From: Lingula anatina
Taxonomy: Eukaryota; Brachiopoda; Lingulata; Lingulida; Lingulidae
NCBI RefSeq assembly: GCF_001039355.2
Contig: NW_019775912.1
Location: forward strand, 64,275 to 128,274
Reading direction: 5' to 3'
DNA length: 64,000 bases
Positions 1 through 31,173 of this stretch are shown piece by piece; position 1 is the first letter of the stretch, and each line of letters begins with the position of its first letter. Made by a program: the position numbers and the translations under genes. Under the pieces are notes generated by a model that worked only from the letters and a program-made list of their open reading frames with translations, did not search any database and was not told the DNA's origin.

Positions 1-415
1 TTGAATAGGAAGTCATATACTGGCAATCTAAATGTGACCTTAAAATTGACCTTTGACCTACTTTTCACCATGAACTGAACTTTGCAAATTTTGCTTTCCT
101 TTTGTCTCCAAAACTGGCAGAGATAGGTCCATAGTTACTCTTGAACTTGAATAGATGTCATATACTGGCAATTTACTGTGACCTTGAAATTGACCCTTGA
201 CCTATCTTACGAAGAACTTAAATTTGATTGTACCATATATATTTTTTGCAAAAGTTTAAAAATTCTTGTTGATTGCATTTTTACAGCTTGTCAAGCACAA
301 AACTGGTGCCTGTGTCCCTTATTTTGTGTATGTGGGGGTCTATACGAATGCGCTTGCTCCAGCTGGTGGTACAATATTCGGAGGCGGTATCGCCTCTCTG
401 ATCCTCTAGTTTCTG
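1..415 (+). repeat. Interspersed repeat with 146-bp tandem units and palindromic 3' end (family R5)
   Basis: Monomers of about 146 bp beginning around TTGAATAGGAAGTCATATAC recur at 1 and about 147, containing TGACCTTGAAATTGACC and CCAAAACTGGCAGAGATA. The copy ends with GGAGGCGGTATCGCCTCTC near 380-400, which is partly palindromic. The same arrangement occurs at 51100-51760 and, inverted, at 58140-59170. It lies in a TADA1 intron, cut by the window edge. Confidence 0.75.
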
Positions 416-795
416 AGATAAGGTAGATGCATTATTGAATAATTAGATGCAGGAAATAATTATTATAAACCCTGTCAATATCCAGATCTCTTACAGCTGT
501 CACTTGAACATTTTGACAATTTCAGTTGATATATTAAGAAAAACACCGTATACCTATAATAAAGACCTGCATTTAACACCAAGATATTTGAATTTAAATG
601 AAAAAGGGTGTTCAAGAGCCCTTTTACACAAACAAGGTCAATATTATGAAAAACAAGACCAAAATTGCCTGAAAAAAGTTCTAGATAATAACAGTGTAGA
701 AAAATTATAGCTACTGCTACTAATGGGGTTATTCCAAGTTTCAAGGTGCACTCTATAAACACTACTCAAAGTTTGACCTCCTGTTTTTTTGATAG

Positions 796-1121
796 ATGTC
801 AAGAGAAGACTTTGATTTGGAGGCCAGAAGATTGCTCACACGGGAGGCAGGTCAGTATCTTATTGTTGGAACAAATATTTTAAATAATAATTTTAATAAT
901 TTGCATCTGGCATGACATCTGTAGGTAGACCAGTTTAAGGATGCTATCAGAAGAGACATGAAGTCCTGTTACATAAGCTGAACCAACTTAAAAATATGCC
1001 AAATGATAAAAGTATAAATGTAAAGTGATTTCCAGAATTGATGCAAATATGCTATTGTATTAAAAGGTAGAAAAGTGCCACTTACACACTTTTTTTGGGG
1101 GATGGGGGTACATGTTATTGT

Positions 1122-1172
<51 letters not shown>

Positions 1173-4100
1173 GAAACCTCAGAATATTGATTTTATGTGC
1201 AGACACTGTAAATGTTTGTACTGATTTTAGGACAATTCCCTGTCTGTCTAAAAAGTCACTGTCACCATTTCCATCCAACACAATTCTTTGCCCCATTTTG
1301 ATCTTACAATTGCTCCTTTAAACTTATCTTCCCTAATAAGGATTACCTCAACTTTTTTTCCATCTAAAATATCTGAAAAGTCACTAATGATGGGTTAGAT
1401 TAATTTTATCTCCTTTTTATGTACACCCCATTTTGGGCACTGCGGCCATAGTGACCTTTTAAGAAAAATCATGTTACTTACTAAGTACACACTAATCTGA
1501 ATCTTACAGAAAAAAAAACAGAGGATTAAAATACAGCTTCAAGTAAAAACGGTCTGATTGGTTTATTTTTCTGGAAGTTATACAGATTTTGTGAGATATT
1601 CATATTTCACATATTGGCATTTTCAAGGTTTGACGTTAAACTTCCAAAAATGTGACTAAACATCCAAAAAAATGGTCACATTTTCTAAATATCTAGGGGT
1701 CCTGGGGCATGCTCCCTTGGAAAATCTTTGGGGGCATTCAGAATGAGAAGAGCTGAGTGCTAGCTGGTCCACAGCCTAAACATGAAAGGAAGACCGCTTA
1801 ATCCTGTACTTACCCTGTACTTGTCTTATACTGTTTTATGTTGTGTCACCTATCTTTATTGTTCAGCAAGAAAATTATGGAAAATTAGTTACATCCAAAA
1901 GTGATAAAATATTAAATATGTATCATATGTTGAGCTAAAATCACCTCATTTGAATGATTTCCACATATTTTATATAATGTTAATTTCCATTGATTATATT
2001 TTAGTTCATCTTCACAATGAGTTTCTGTTAGCTATACTCACTAGATGTCAGACTTACAGTTCTATGCTGAGTAAGTACTCCCCCATTACATTTGTTTAAG
2101 CCTAGTATTGGAAATAAAAGTTCAACTGCATAATAGTGAAAACTATGGTAATTTACCAGTTAGGGCAAAGTATACTGTCCAAGGTAAATGGTAAAATTTG
2201 GATGCTAATGAAAAAACACTGGCAATGGCTAAATTTATCAGGAAACAGTAATTATTATTTAATTTTTGTAGTGCCTAGAGATCTGAACTGCTCCAGTCTC
2301 GCGTACACACCAGCTGCTAAAGCACTTAGGAAAGAATCTCACAAAATTAAAAGCAAAAAAGCAAAAACAACAAGATCAGCTTTTGTGGTATGTATATTGA
2401 TGAATTTATTGAACACCTTTTTATTGACTAACACTGTCTGGACATAAAGTCATCACCCGTATCTGATGTCACCTTAACTATACACTTTTTACACTTTGTC
2501 AACACATAGTAAAAACCACCTTGCTGTTATTTGGTTGACTTTCTCGTGAAATGGCACTTAAATATTCCTTTCTTCAATATTACCTGTTGTGTAGAGTAGA
2601 AATTTGGCTGACTTTGCTGATTAATTATGTTGTACTAAAAAGCATCATATATTGTTGCATCAGAATTGACAGTAGCTTATTTTGTGCATCATTATTTTCT
2701 GGTTTTTGTCTGTACATTTGACAGCTTTGCTGCCTTGTTTATCTTGATTTTCAGCAAAGGTTCCAGCCAGCCAGTCCCTTGAACTATAGTTCGGTGGTGC
2801 TGCCAGGACCTCCAGAGGAGGAGGGGGCAATCAGTAAGTGACATTTTGCTGCAAGGGGTTAATGCTTTGCAAATAATAGGTCATAAAGTTACACTGAGAT
2901 AGAGATAAAGCAGCACAGTGATATTAATTTGAAACATCTGTCACAATGATATATCAACATGCATTTTTTACTTTGCCCAAAGCAGACTGTCTAAAAATTA
3001 CCAATTCTAACGGAATGTTTTAAGAGAAAGAAATGTCAGTTTGTCTAGATGTGTTTTTACATGTAGCCCTCACCTGCCATTACCCTGCACTTTCAGAGAT
3101 AATACTATTAGCAGAAAAACATTTTAGCTTTTTTCTTTAAACTTACAGAATTCGGGCCGTATTCTGGAAACTTTGTAACTTACTACAATTTACTAGAATA
3201 ACTATTTACTAGAATTTGTAACTTGGACTTATACGGTAATCTCGAAACTCTTGAAAGTCTTGGACTAACAAACTCTTGTAACTTTCTGGAAGTGACATTT
3301 GGTCCATGAATAGCCCACAAGGACATATTCCACTCCCATGCTTTGTTGATAAAATGCTTTTCTAGACATAAAAGTCTCTTGAAATATATTAAGAATCATT
3401 TAGAAGGAAGTGCCCCAACATTTTCTTTCAAGTTTTTCATTGGAAAATTCACTCATATTGAATACGTTTCTGCTGGCATACAAGCACAGGAATTGGATTT
3501 GGCTCTTGTGGGAGTCCCCAAGCTGGAATTCCCCAAGTTTTCCGCTAGGAAAAAGCACTTAAATTTACATTGAAAATGTTCCAGGATATTGCCTTAAAAG
3601 GATAACAACTGTTCATTTTGGCCCAAAAATGAATTTTCCTGGGATAAACAACAATTTTCCCATACTTACCAATGGTTAATGAATCCATTTCTACATTCAA
3701 GTTAAGTCCATTTTTTTTTCTAAAAAGTTTTTTTGTAATAATCTTTTAAGAGATAAAATTGTCTTTCAAGAGATTATTACAGAGTATAGCCATCTGTGGT
3801 GGTCACGTGGTCCAATGACAAGCTCAGATTTCTGAACAATTGCTATACTGACAGTCAATGAAAACGCTTCAGAAAACTTTCTTGTACTTTTGTACTCTTG
3901 TACTTTTACCAAGAATCTATTCCAACCATAAAAACGAGTACAAATGCACTTGTTTGGTCATAAGAGAGTGGGCTGACCACTCGGATGTTTAAAATTTCCG
4001 CTTCAGTGATTTTGTGATCAGCTGTTACAAAATCGTATGTTTTTCCTGATTGGTGTGAATTAATCAGATTCGATATATGGTGATTAATTAAGCCTATTTA

Positions 4101-7100
4101 AGATAGTCACCAAATCCAGTATGACACATGACAAAAAAGTTCTGTGATGCCACATCTGACACTGAAAGAGCAACTGCGGGCCCTGGGGATGCTGGAGGCT
4201 GGGCGGAACCGAAGAGATCTGATCACATGACCTTGCATTTTAATGATCTTTTTTTAATTATCTTTTCTGACCTTTATTTCACCTTGTGTGACTGAATAAT
4301 GGGTCATATTTCACACGAAAACTTATTTTCTTAATGTGCCAAAGGAACTTAAAATATTATTTGATAAATAAATGATGCGTTTTCATTGACTGTCAGTATA
4401 TAACTGCTGATTTTGTGGTAAAACAGAATGTATTATATTTCTTTGAGTTGTTTACAATGTTTTAATTATGAAATATAGATTCATACAAAGAGTTGTTATC
4501 CCTTTACGTATGTAAATTATAGTAAACACTTACCACATTGTTCAAATTTGACACCTGCTGGGATTTCATGCTGTCTTAGGATACCAAAGTCATACAAAAA
4601 AGTTAACTCAATTCGTCTATATATATGACATTCAATTAGATATGAAAATGTAATTTTTATCTTAATATATAAACTTTATTTTAAATGGAGATAATAAAAA
4701 AAGAGATAATAACTCTTTGTATGAGATCTATATTTCACAATGAAAACATTGTGAACAACTCGTAGAAATATAATATATTCTGTTGTACCACAAAAATATT
4801 TGTAGCTATTATTCTGATTTCTGAGCTTGTCTTTAGACCATGTGACCTCCATTAATGGCTATATATAGAAATATAAATATATATTGTTGTACCACAAAAA
4901 TGGCAGTTATAGCTATTATTCTGATTTCTGAGCTTGTCTTTAGACCATGTGACCTCCATTAATGGCTATATTGACAGGTGTCAGAAAAAAAACTTTTAAG
5001 AAAAAAAACAGAGACTAACTTTGAATGTAAAAATGGATTCATTAACCATTGGTAAGTATGGGAAAATTGTTTACTCCAGGAAAATTCATTTATTATTTTT
5101 TTGCCAAAACCAAGAGTAATTAACCCTTAAAATGTGAGTCGATATAATTGTTTTTCTGTTCACCTTTGCTGTAAATTTTTTATCATGAGGTGTGAGTAAA
5201 TGTTATTTTCATATTAAATCACAAATAATAATACAAACGAAGTCACAAATAAGTTGGCTCAACTTTTCAAAAATGACATTCAATTTAATATTAACATGTT
5301 ATTTTTTAATAAAATTGATAAATTTGATTACTTGATGCACATTGGTATAAATGTGGAAAAAATTTTCTTTATACCTTTGTTGTTATAATAAATAGTGATT
5401 ATTATTATTAGTTTTTCATGTCAGTAAGAAAAGCAAGTTACAATGTACTGGTACAAATGAACATGTTCGATGCCTCAAAGTCTTAACTTTGCTGTTAAGC
5501 ATTATGTATTATTACATCAGATTGACATAAAAACCTATTTTGTGCATAATTATTGTCTGCCTTTGTCTGTATACTGGATAGCTTTGTTGCCTTGTTACCT
5601 CCCCCAAGGAGGTTATATTTTCACCCCTGTTTGTCTGTCTGGCTTTCTGTCCGTCGGTCATCAACAGAACTCAAAAAGTTATGGACCGATTTTGATGAAA
5701 TTTTAGGAACTGTCAGAAGTGGGCCAAGGAATAGATGATTAGTTTTTGGTGGTGATCCGGATCAATAATCAATCAATCAATAAAAAAAACTGAGTTATGG
5801 ACCGATTTTGATGAAATTTTCAGGAACTGTCAGAAGTGGGCCAAGGAACAGATGATTAGTTTCTGTTGGTGATCCGGATCAATAATCAATCAATAATCAA
5901 AAATATTGAAAATTTAGGGGTGAAACAGCATTGGATGGAGACTTTGCTGTCTTGGCAGAGGTTTGCGCTCTCTGAGTGCTTTTCTAGTTATTGTACTATA
6001 ATATTTTTGAGGAATAATGAAAAATATCCACGATGCAAAAACAATATAAAGTAATATATTTTGAGAAATGGGAACATCCTGCACTACCTTTTTATCTGTG
6101 TGATGCAGGTTTCTGTACCAGAGAGATGATGTTGCCAGATATTGGCATGGTGCATGGGCGGATGCTGGTGATGGCCTGGGATCAAGGTCTGGAGGACGTC
6201 AAAGATGATGCTGTGAGGCTTGTCATGCAAGCAGTAGAAGTAAGAAATGGCAAGAAATAGCATTGGTTTATTATTTAAAATCTTGGTTTTAAAATTTTCT
6301 GCTCATTGTTTTGATTTGGCAAGCTCCTTTAAGTCTTCTTTAATCTCATCTTTTTATGCTGTACACAATATATTGAAGGTAAAACTAGAAAGTTGGTAAT
6401 ACTGTTTTCTAAATTTCATATTCATCAACTGATAATTGTATAATTGTTGTCCATATGATATGATTGTTCACAAAAGGCGCTTTTTATTTAGAAACATTGC
6501 TGAAATAATGCAGTTGTTTTTAATTATTAAAAACATTTCAGCACCAACTGAAATGTGTTCTAACTGCAGTGTTTTCACAACGTAATGGATTTCAAATGAG
6601 AGAAAGAAGATTTAAGCATGCCATGGGCACCCAAGCTCCGCAAGACAACATCAGAAACTCTGAAAGCCTGCATGAACATATATCTGGCAGGTAATTGTCA
6701 AATTTTAGTGTAGTGAGGCAGAAAATTAATAGTCCATTATGTTCTAGTACATTTATCTATATTTATATCAAGTTATGTTCCAGTACTGTAACATTTATCT
6801 ATATTTACATCAAGCTATGTTCTAGTACATTTATCAATATTTACAGGAAGGTACTTAAAAAGTTCTCCAATCTTCTCATAAGTCATTTCATGAGGATTTA
6901 GTCGATGTTAATTGTCATTTAATGCCCTATTCAGTGCACCAACTGCTGTATCTAGTAAAGGCACCCACATCCCGTCCATGAAGAGGTCCCTAGAACTTGG
7001 TGCAGCTGGGGCATCCTTACAGCTCTCTTGTGGGGGCAGTGAATCTCCAGCCAAGAGTCCAGTGTCTCTATATGAGTTAATGGCTTCATTAGAGGTAAAA

Positions 7101-7819
7101 TAAATTTTAGAATTTAATGAATTTAGTTTTAAGGCCCACAATATTAGGCCTTTGTACCTACATTTTCACCAAATTTTAACTTTTTTTTTCAAAGAGATTG
7201 GTGAATTTCACTTGTGAGACAAAATAAAAAATCAAATCTTAAAATAAGGTTTGTATACAGCACACAGTTGTTTTATTTAAGGGATAGCAACTGTTCATTT
7301 TGGCCCAAAGATGAATTTTTCTGGGGCAAACAACAATTTCCCCATACTTACCAATGGTTTATGAATCCATTTCTACAATCAAAGTCCCTGTTTTTTTCTA
7401 AAAAGTTTGTTTTTATGTTATGGAGATTATTACAGAGTATAGCCATCTATGGAGGTCACGATTTTGTGGTAAAACATATACTAGTATATATTATTTTGAG
7501 TTGTTTAGAATGTTTTTTATTGTGATGTAGATCTCATACCAAGAGTTGTTATCCCTTTAATCATATATTATCAAAACTAATGGCAAAATGGCAAATCTTT
7601 AAAATGAACTTGTATTTAAATCTATATTTAACATTGACATATTTTTCTCAGGTCTATAGGAGTTGTATACCATCCCATACAGTGTTTGTGACAAATATGG
7701 AACGGATAATCAGTAAACTTTGGCATGCCAGCAAAGAAGAAGTTGAACAAGAGTATATTCACAAACAAGAAGTGCAAATAAAAACAGACTTGGCCTCTAG
7801 TAGGTTCATTAGGCTATAG
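796..7819 (+). CDS. TADA1: TADA1, SAGA complex subunit (3' eight exons, 5' end outside window)
   Basis: Transcriptional adapter 1 (SPT3-associated factor 42, yeast Hfi1/Ada1 orthologue) is a core SAGA subunit with a histone-fold-like region and acts in the nucleus. Coding exons with agreeing phases: 796-850, 2005-2070, 2281-2387, 2755-2833, 6109-6239, 6542-6690, 6935-7094, 7652-7819; together 304 residues plus stop. Family landmarks in order: FDLEARRLLT (exon 1), HNEFLLAILTRCQ (exon 2), RFQPASPLN (exon 4), MMLP...GRM...AWDQGLEDV (exon 5), LTAVFSQRNGFQMRERRFKHAMG (exon 6, shown here as one conserved block only in outline), SLYELMASLE (exon 7), IPSHTV...NMERIISKLWH (exon 8). Human TADA1 is 335 aa; about 37 N-terminal residues are missing, so one or more exons lie left of the window. 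The exon 3 acceptor is taken at 2281 because the AG two bases earlier gives an in-frame stop. The lysine-rich exon 3 is the least conserved part. The gene converges with WDR5. Confidence 0.95.
851..2004. other. TADA1 intron with (AT)n microsatellite
   Basis: The intron between the first two visible TADA1 exons. It contains an (AT)n tract at about 1126-1171 and, from about 1400 to 1740, degraded pieces of the common repeat family R1. No coding signal was seen; the minus-strand frame across 1060-1296 simply reads through the AT tract. Confidence 0.7.
2400..2745 (-). repeat. R1 family repeat fragment
   Basis: An inverted-orientation copy of the most frequent repeat in the window, ending in TGTACATTTGACAGCTTTGC at about 2712-2731. 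The same core occurs on one strand or the other near 5580, 8400, 11590, 13070, 13320, 14960, 15205, 45955, 49950, 51870, 56575 and 61860. It fills most of the intron between TADA1 exons 3 and 4. Confidence 0.7.
3590..4505. mobile_element. Long MITE of family R2 (GGATAACAACT ... AGTTGTTATCC ends)
   Basis: The left end reads GGATAACAACTGTTCATTTT and the right end reads AGAGTTGTTATCCCTTTA, an inverted pair. The interior contains CATACTTACCAATGGTTAATG, which is shared with copies at 4620-5115 (inverted), 7281-7555, 13591-13876 and about 15935-16070. It lies in TADA1 intron 4. No transposase frame was seen, so the element is non-autonomous. Confidence 0.7.
4620..5115 (-). mobile_element. R2 MITE, inverted copy with an internal duplication
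   Basis: Reverse-strand copy of the 3590-4505 element, starting near AATAACTCTTTGTATGAGATC and ending near CCATACTTACCAATGG read on the minus strand. Within it a block of about 80 bases around 4787-4857 is repeated at about 4893-4975 (GCTATTATTCTGATTTCTGA twice), so the copy has suffered a local duplication. Confidence 0.65.
5590..5990 (+). repeat. Interspersed repeat with CCTCC...GGAGG-type ends
   Basis: Starts around TTACCTCCCCCAAGGAGG and ends around GGCAGAGGTTTGCGCTCTCT, near-inverted ends. It holds two direct copies of about 75-85 bases with GTTATGGACCGATTTTGATG, at about 5680 and 5797. Ends of this kind are common in interspersed repeats of marine invertebrates (general knowledge, not checked here). 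Confidence 0.6.
7281..7555. mobile_element. Short R2 MITE with TTTAA target duplication
   Basis: A 275-bp element starting GGGATAGCAACT and ending AGTTGTTATCCC, flanked on both sides by TTTAA (7276-7280 and 7556-7560). It is the cleanest R2 copy and sets the element boundaries. It lies in the last TADA1 intron. Confidence 0.75.
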
Positions 7820-7861
7820 CATTAGCCACAGTCCATGGGAATGCATAAGGATGTAATGTTA

Positions 7862-7867
7862 AATAAA
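7862..7867 (+). terminator. TADA1 poly(A) signal
   Basis: Canonical AATAAA 43 bases after the TADA1 stop codon. No better signal is seen nearer the stop. It implies a very short 3' UTR. Confidence 0.6.
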
Positions 7868-10800
7868 CATTTAAAATCGCATGCAAGGCCATTAAGCCTA
7901 GCTGAAGTTTTCATGTAGAATTATTTGGTGGAACAGTGTAGTTGTCTTATATTTGAAATAACTGTTGACAGACTGAACAAGGAACAATTTTTACAGATAA
8001 TCATGATACATAGTTTTTCAGATGTAAGTGATTTGGATATTTTTTAAAATTATATATTTTCACCCAAGACTGTTAATTTTGGCAGGAGTGTCATGCCTAA
8101 TTAGGCACCCCATCTTGTACAATACTGCAAAGTGAAACAACATACTTAGACAATCATAATTTTCTTGACAGTACTTGACATGCAGGTTAGCATTAAAACT
8201 TGCTTTACAAAATACTACTTTGGCTAGGTAAAGTAAAAACTATTTCCATATTGCCAATTTATTACCCTTTTGAACTAGTATTTCTTCTTCACGTTGACGT
8301 TAACCTTTTTTCTGCTGTGGTGGATGTCCATTCTCTTTGTAGATAATAAAATAAAAGCATGACCCCAATCTTGGAGTCAAGGTTCCATTAAACAAAGCAG
8401 CAAAGCTGTCAAATGTACCAACACTGAGAAAGAATAATCCAATCAAGTTGGTTTGCCAACTCTGTCATTGATTCTTTTTAGTTACAGTTTTCCCTTTTGC
8501 AGATTTATAGTGGCAGTAAACAAGATGATTTTTTATCCATTTTGATGAAATATTATATAATACTTAAGACACCAATTTTTATTAATATACTATAATTATC
8601 AGTGATATTAAAAAAATGTGACCAGCAAATGTTGATTCCATGGAAGTTCAAAGTCACACTTTGAATATGGTAATCCAATCAAGTTGGTTTGCCAATTTAA
8701 GCTCCGTGTCATCTATTCTTGTTGGTTACAGTTTTCCCTTTTGCGGATTTATAGTGGCAGTAAACAAGATAATTTTTTATCCATTTTGATGAAATATTAT
8801 ATAATACTTAACACACCAATTTTTATTAATATACTATAATTATCAGTGATATTCAGAAAATGTGACCAGCAAATGTTGATTCCATGGAAGTTCAAAGTCA
8901 CACTTTGAAAATGCCAAAATGTGAATAATCCACATTTCATTAAAAATGGCATCACTTCTAAACAAGAATCCAATTGGGCTTTTTTCCAACTCAAAGAGTG
9001 TTTTAGTTCTATCATACTTTTCTGTAAGTTTATGAATCAGAAGTGACATGGTTTTTCTCACTAGATGGTTGCTTTAGTGTCCAAAATGGGGTTTTCTTCA
9101 GTTTTGGTGCAATGCTACATAATGCTTAACAGCATAATCACCACCAATTTTTAATTATGCACTGCAGGCAACAGCTATTTAGAAAGTGTGGCTAGCAAAG
9201 GTCTTCAAACCCATGGAACTTCAAAGACATACTTGAAAAAACCAAACACCAGAGATAACTGTACTAAAATAGCTTTCTGTTTTCAACGCTATACATATAC
9301 AAAATAACCAATTTACGATCTTTTTCAATTGACATAATCAACAAAATTGTTAAGCTGCAGAAAATGTCAAAAGAACACTTACAAATCTAATTACGTAGTT
9401 CAATGGCGAGACTGTTAACATGCCTTAGAATTGAATCTGAGGAAAAACCCACTAATTGAAACAAACGGCATTCAACAATTATAAACAGATCAAGCAGATT
9501 TTTGAACTACTCCTGTATTTTATGAATGTTCATCAGTTCTTTTATTTCCAACTAGGCCTGCATTTAATGAATATTCATCAGTTCTGTAAGTTTAGAGACA
9601 AACTGTACATCGTTTTTTATATTATTTGTATAAAAAATCAGAAAATAGCATAACTTTTGGGAAAAATGGTCCAATAAAGCTGATTTTATATCAGGGCCTG
9701 CACGTTTTCACTGTACTTCAGTCCTGAAAGTCTGAAAACAAAAGGTTAAACAGTTTTCCACTGTTCTTTATGACACAGAGTGCACATAGTGAAGACGACA
9801 GACGCAGTGATGGCTACATGTACAGACACATCTTTCATCAACTTTGAAAAATGGCTATGGACCGGGCACTGGCATTATTAAAATAAATACGTATGTAAAT
9901 AATTATTGTAATTCATCAAAATGCAGTTGGATATCCAGATGATTAACAGTAATGAGACACATTGGGGTATAAAATAACAACAATGAAGAGCAAAGATGAC
10001 ATCACTGAAATAAAAATCTACATTTTCATGACTGAAATTTTTAAGAGGTAAAACTGAGGTACCTCCAGCACGCATGGTGGTTGTACAATTGTGTCTTCTG
10101 TTGGTGAGATGCAATAGTTCATAGTTCCACTGACAGTTATATATTTTAAGAAATTTATTACACTGCTCTAAGGAAAAATACATCCTTTACACAAAATGGT
10201 ATTATACACAAAAAAAGTCTGATTCTCTACTAAAATCTCCATTCTATGAGGTACTTAGTATGCTATCTCCAAAACTCACTCAATTTCTTTTTCATATTTC
10301 AACTTCACTCTGAATGCTATGATAATGATACTCTAACATAATGAGCAATTTTTCAAGTGCCCAAATTTTGCAGCTTAATCATTTTATACACATATAAGGC
10401 TGCAGAAGAATATATTTCAATTGTACAATAAGCATAGTGAAATGTTTAACTTTGTAATGACTAAGCTCTATCTTGTCAGATTTTGAGCCTTTCTTAAATA
10501 CACAAATGATACACATGAAAATATCAGCGTAAACATAACATAATGCTGCTGTTGAGTTTGTGTGAAAGCATGGAGAATCTACTAAAAACTTACATGAAAT
10601 GACATAATAACATGTTCTTGATGGTCAACAAGAGGAACATGCTGTTTATCAAAGTAATGTCAGTAAATGAAAGGGTGGAAGCACCTTGCAGAATGTCTAA
10701 ACTTAATAGCTTTCCCCTCAAAAATTCAAGATATAAGCAAAAACCTGCTTTATGTTTCATTCACTTATATCAGTATGACAAGTATAATTCAGAATAATGA

Positions 10801-11026
10801 AAGCTCTTACAATGAACAATCCTAAATGATGAAATTTCTAACTGGATGATGTCTTAATTCCAGTGTAAATACTTTTGCAGATCCGAAATATTCACTGAAA
10901 AAAATTCTATATATAAAAGAGTCCAGGAATATTTACTTTTATGAAGTAGATAGATGCCTGGTGGCATTTTAGCCTTAATTGTGAAAATGTTTTGGATTTA
11001 ATAAAATTCAACACTGGCCACCATTG
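7868..11026. other. Intergenic region between convergent TADA1 and WDR5, R1 repeats
   Basis: Mostly R1 repeat material in forward orientation (about 8390-9260 and 9450-9800). It includes a tandem duplication: ATCCAATCAAGTTGGTTTGC at about 8438 and again at about 8672, followed in both by GGCAGTAAACAAGAT and the same downstream sequence. The right third, roughly 9850-11026, looks like unique sequence and probably includes the WDR5 3' UTR. TTTATT at 10154-10159 is a possible minus-strand poly(A) signal. The short frames here look like chance. Confidence 0.6.
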
Positions 11027-28873
<17,847 letters not shown>

Positions 28874-29179
28874 CTTTGCAGCAAAATAACAAAAGTTGGT
28901 AAATAGTGACTAGACTTTATGCTTTGAAACTTTCCTATTGAAAGCACAGTAAAAGAAGAAACTTATTTCCATTTGCTATAAAAACAAAACCAATTACACA
29001 ACATAATGATGATGTTACAATATTGTCTCAACAAAAAGTTGGAAAACGTTATTTTGAATAATTCTAAATTAACCATATAAGCTAGGGTGACTATTTTAAC
29101 TAAATATTGATGGATAATATTTCTAAAATTATTTTTTCTGGGGTCAAACTCAGACCAAACATTAAAATCATGACTATAG

Positions 29180-29400
29180 TGCCTTAGACCCCATTTCCAG
29201 AGATTAGATCGATCTACTTTAGATCGACCTAACTTCCTGGGGGTTCACGCTAAATAGCTGTCAGCCGAGCGAACACGAAAGTTAATTACCCCCTTACAGC
29301 TTGTAGTAGGCGAGACTGACATTTAAGCTGGATTATCTGACAGTAATCTAGTGAGACTCCCCACGGGGATAGATCGATCTAAAAATCTATGGGAATGCGC
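29180..29400. repeat. Short GC-richer repeat upstream of WDR5
   Basis: Contains GATTAGATCGATCTACTTTA and later GGGGATAGATCGATCTAAAA, an inverted GATCGATCTA theme, plus GTAGGCGAGACTGACATTTA shared with the 20740-21000 block. Probably a foldback MITE of about 220 bp. No target duplication could be fixed. Confidence 0.45.
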
Positions 29401-29962
29401 TCTTAATGCTTATCTTATTGATGACACATCACAACTGCACAATATAGATAATAAATATTATACTTTTTTGTAATCTGGTGCTCATCTTTTAGTTATATTT
29501 TGTAGAATTTTTTTTTTTATACCTGTTGATATAATCTGAACAAGTATTACAATGTATATTTTATATAATTTGAAAAAGTTGTTGAACTTATATTTAGTGT
29601 TCAATTTTAATAGACCAAATAATTCAGACTTGATCTTCCTCATTCGATAAATAACAATATCCTGAATATGTCCAGTTATAAAGAATTTCATATTATACAA
29701 ATTTCATGCCTTAAGAAACCTGAAAATTTGGAACAAACAAAACAACAGACCTTGAAAAAAGCCGCATATGGAATTTCCTCAGGGTTATGGAAAAGTCCTG
29801 ACAGTGGCGCCACCGCATGGTGGTGGCCAGATTTGGTATTAAGGGCTTAAGGGGATTGTGCAACAGTCACTGCAGGGGACAATGAGTTAAAGTAGGTCAA
29901 AGGTCAATTTCAAGGTTACAGTTAGATTGCAAGCATATGAGTAAAAAAGGTCTGCTCTATCG

Positions 29963-30350
29963 TAAAATCACACACCCGCTATAAACAGACGAAAACTAGG
30001 TCAAATCTACTCAGGATAACTGCCAGTAACCTACTGCACATGAGCGGAAGTTGTGGTCCACATGCTGTCTGGAGTTGGCTGGAACGATAAGTGCTAGGCA
30101 AGTCACCCGCTCTTTATGTTTCTGACACAATTAACTGAATCGATGAAAATAAAATACCAGAAATGGAATTTTCAACCGTTTTTCATTCAAAATAAATGTT
30201 TAAATTGTCATAAATACATAGTGAAAATCAACTAGAAGACCCATTCTTTAAATAAATTCTGCTCATGCGCAGTAGGTTACTAGTCCTCGCGTCATGACCT
30301 GAGTAGATTTGACCTGGTTTTCATCTGTTTATAACAGGTGTATGATTTTA
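29963..30350. mobile_element. 388-bp MITE with about 50-bp inverted ends
   Basis: The left end TAAAATCACACACCCGCTAT continues through AAACAGACGAAAAC to CTACTCAGG. The right end is its reverse complement with few changes (CCTGAGTAGATTTGACCTGG ... GGTGTATGATTTTA). The outer left flank is R5 text (AAGGTCAATTTCAAGGTTAC), so it sits inside an R5 fragment, between WDR5 and the BET gene. No coding capacity. Confidence 0.8.
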
Positions 30351-31017
30351 CAATGGTCAAACTGGTAGATAGACAGATGAGTTTAAGGAAAGTGATACCT
30401 CTGTTGATGGAAAAACTGGTTGGCTTCACAGTAATGTGTGTGTTGAGGAGATGAGATGTAAAATAAAAATTTGAGAGCTGCTGCACCACAGCTGGTTCGG
30501 CAACTGGTTTTCATTTCCAACATTTTTTAGCCTTTGCTTTCATGTGTTAGCACAGCCAATACATATCAGAATCGTCAATAGGAGTGCTTACGTATGAATT
30601 TTCGTGCTACATATTAGTAAATGTTTGTTCCCACCTTGTTACTTTAAAGAATGGCATAGTCTTTTATAATTAACCAGGTGTCAATAAGTGACTTGTGTCT
30701 TTCACAAAGAAGAAATACAATGTCTTATCTGCCAAAGCCAATACCCCTTGTCAAGAATAGATTATTTGTTTCATAGTATTTTCAAGGCAGAATGTCTGAA
30801 GCTAAGCATTAAGTGATGTTAAGAACACACCCCTAACCCTTCTTATGTTATCGACAGCAAAACAGCATAATTACCTTTCCTTTGCTATTATTATTATTTA
30901 TTATTGACACTGACAGGGACACCACACACAGGGTTGTGTTACAGATATTAGTGTCTAGCATTCACCATAATCCTGTGTGTAATTATCATGAACAATATTT
31001 TCGTTCTCTTTGCCTAC

Positions 31018-31173
31018 CTTTTGCCGGAATCAAATAACTGAAAAAATGCGGATCACTTGCTTGCAGGACTCAAACCGGCAAAGTCAAATTAAAACGAATG
31101 AAATAAACAACAGCATGTGTGACAACGTGCGCTCTAGTGCGGGAAATCGCGCGTGCGTCAAATCTTACGATAT
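31018..31173 (-). other. WDR5: Candidate WDR5 5' non-coding exon
   Basis: Inferred. On the minus strand, sequence just downstream of the TCTCGCGAGA palindrome is CpG-containing (GACGCACGCGCGATTTCCCG) and ends at a plausible donor AAAG|GTAGGC with last exon base 31018. The WDR5 start codon is preceded directly by a pyrimidine tract and AG, as expected for an acceptor. Joining the two gives a 5' UTR with one short upstream frame. No transcript evidence is available. Confidence 0.35.

Noticed and set aside
5470-5706. Possible Tc1-like or SINE coding sequence around 5.5-5.7 kb
   Set aside because: The frames cross a dispersed repeat with inverted CCTCC-type ends and have no transposase motif or tRNA-like promoter that I can identify.
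7214-7525. 103-aa plus-strand frame
   Set aside because: It runs through the short R2 MITE and merely reflects element sequence.
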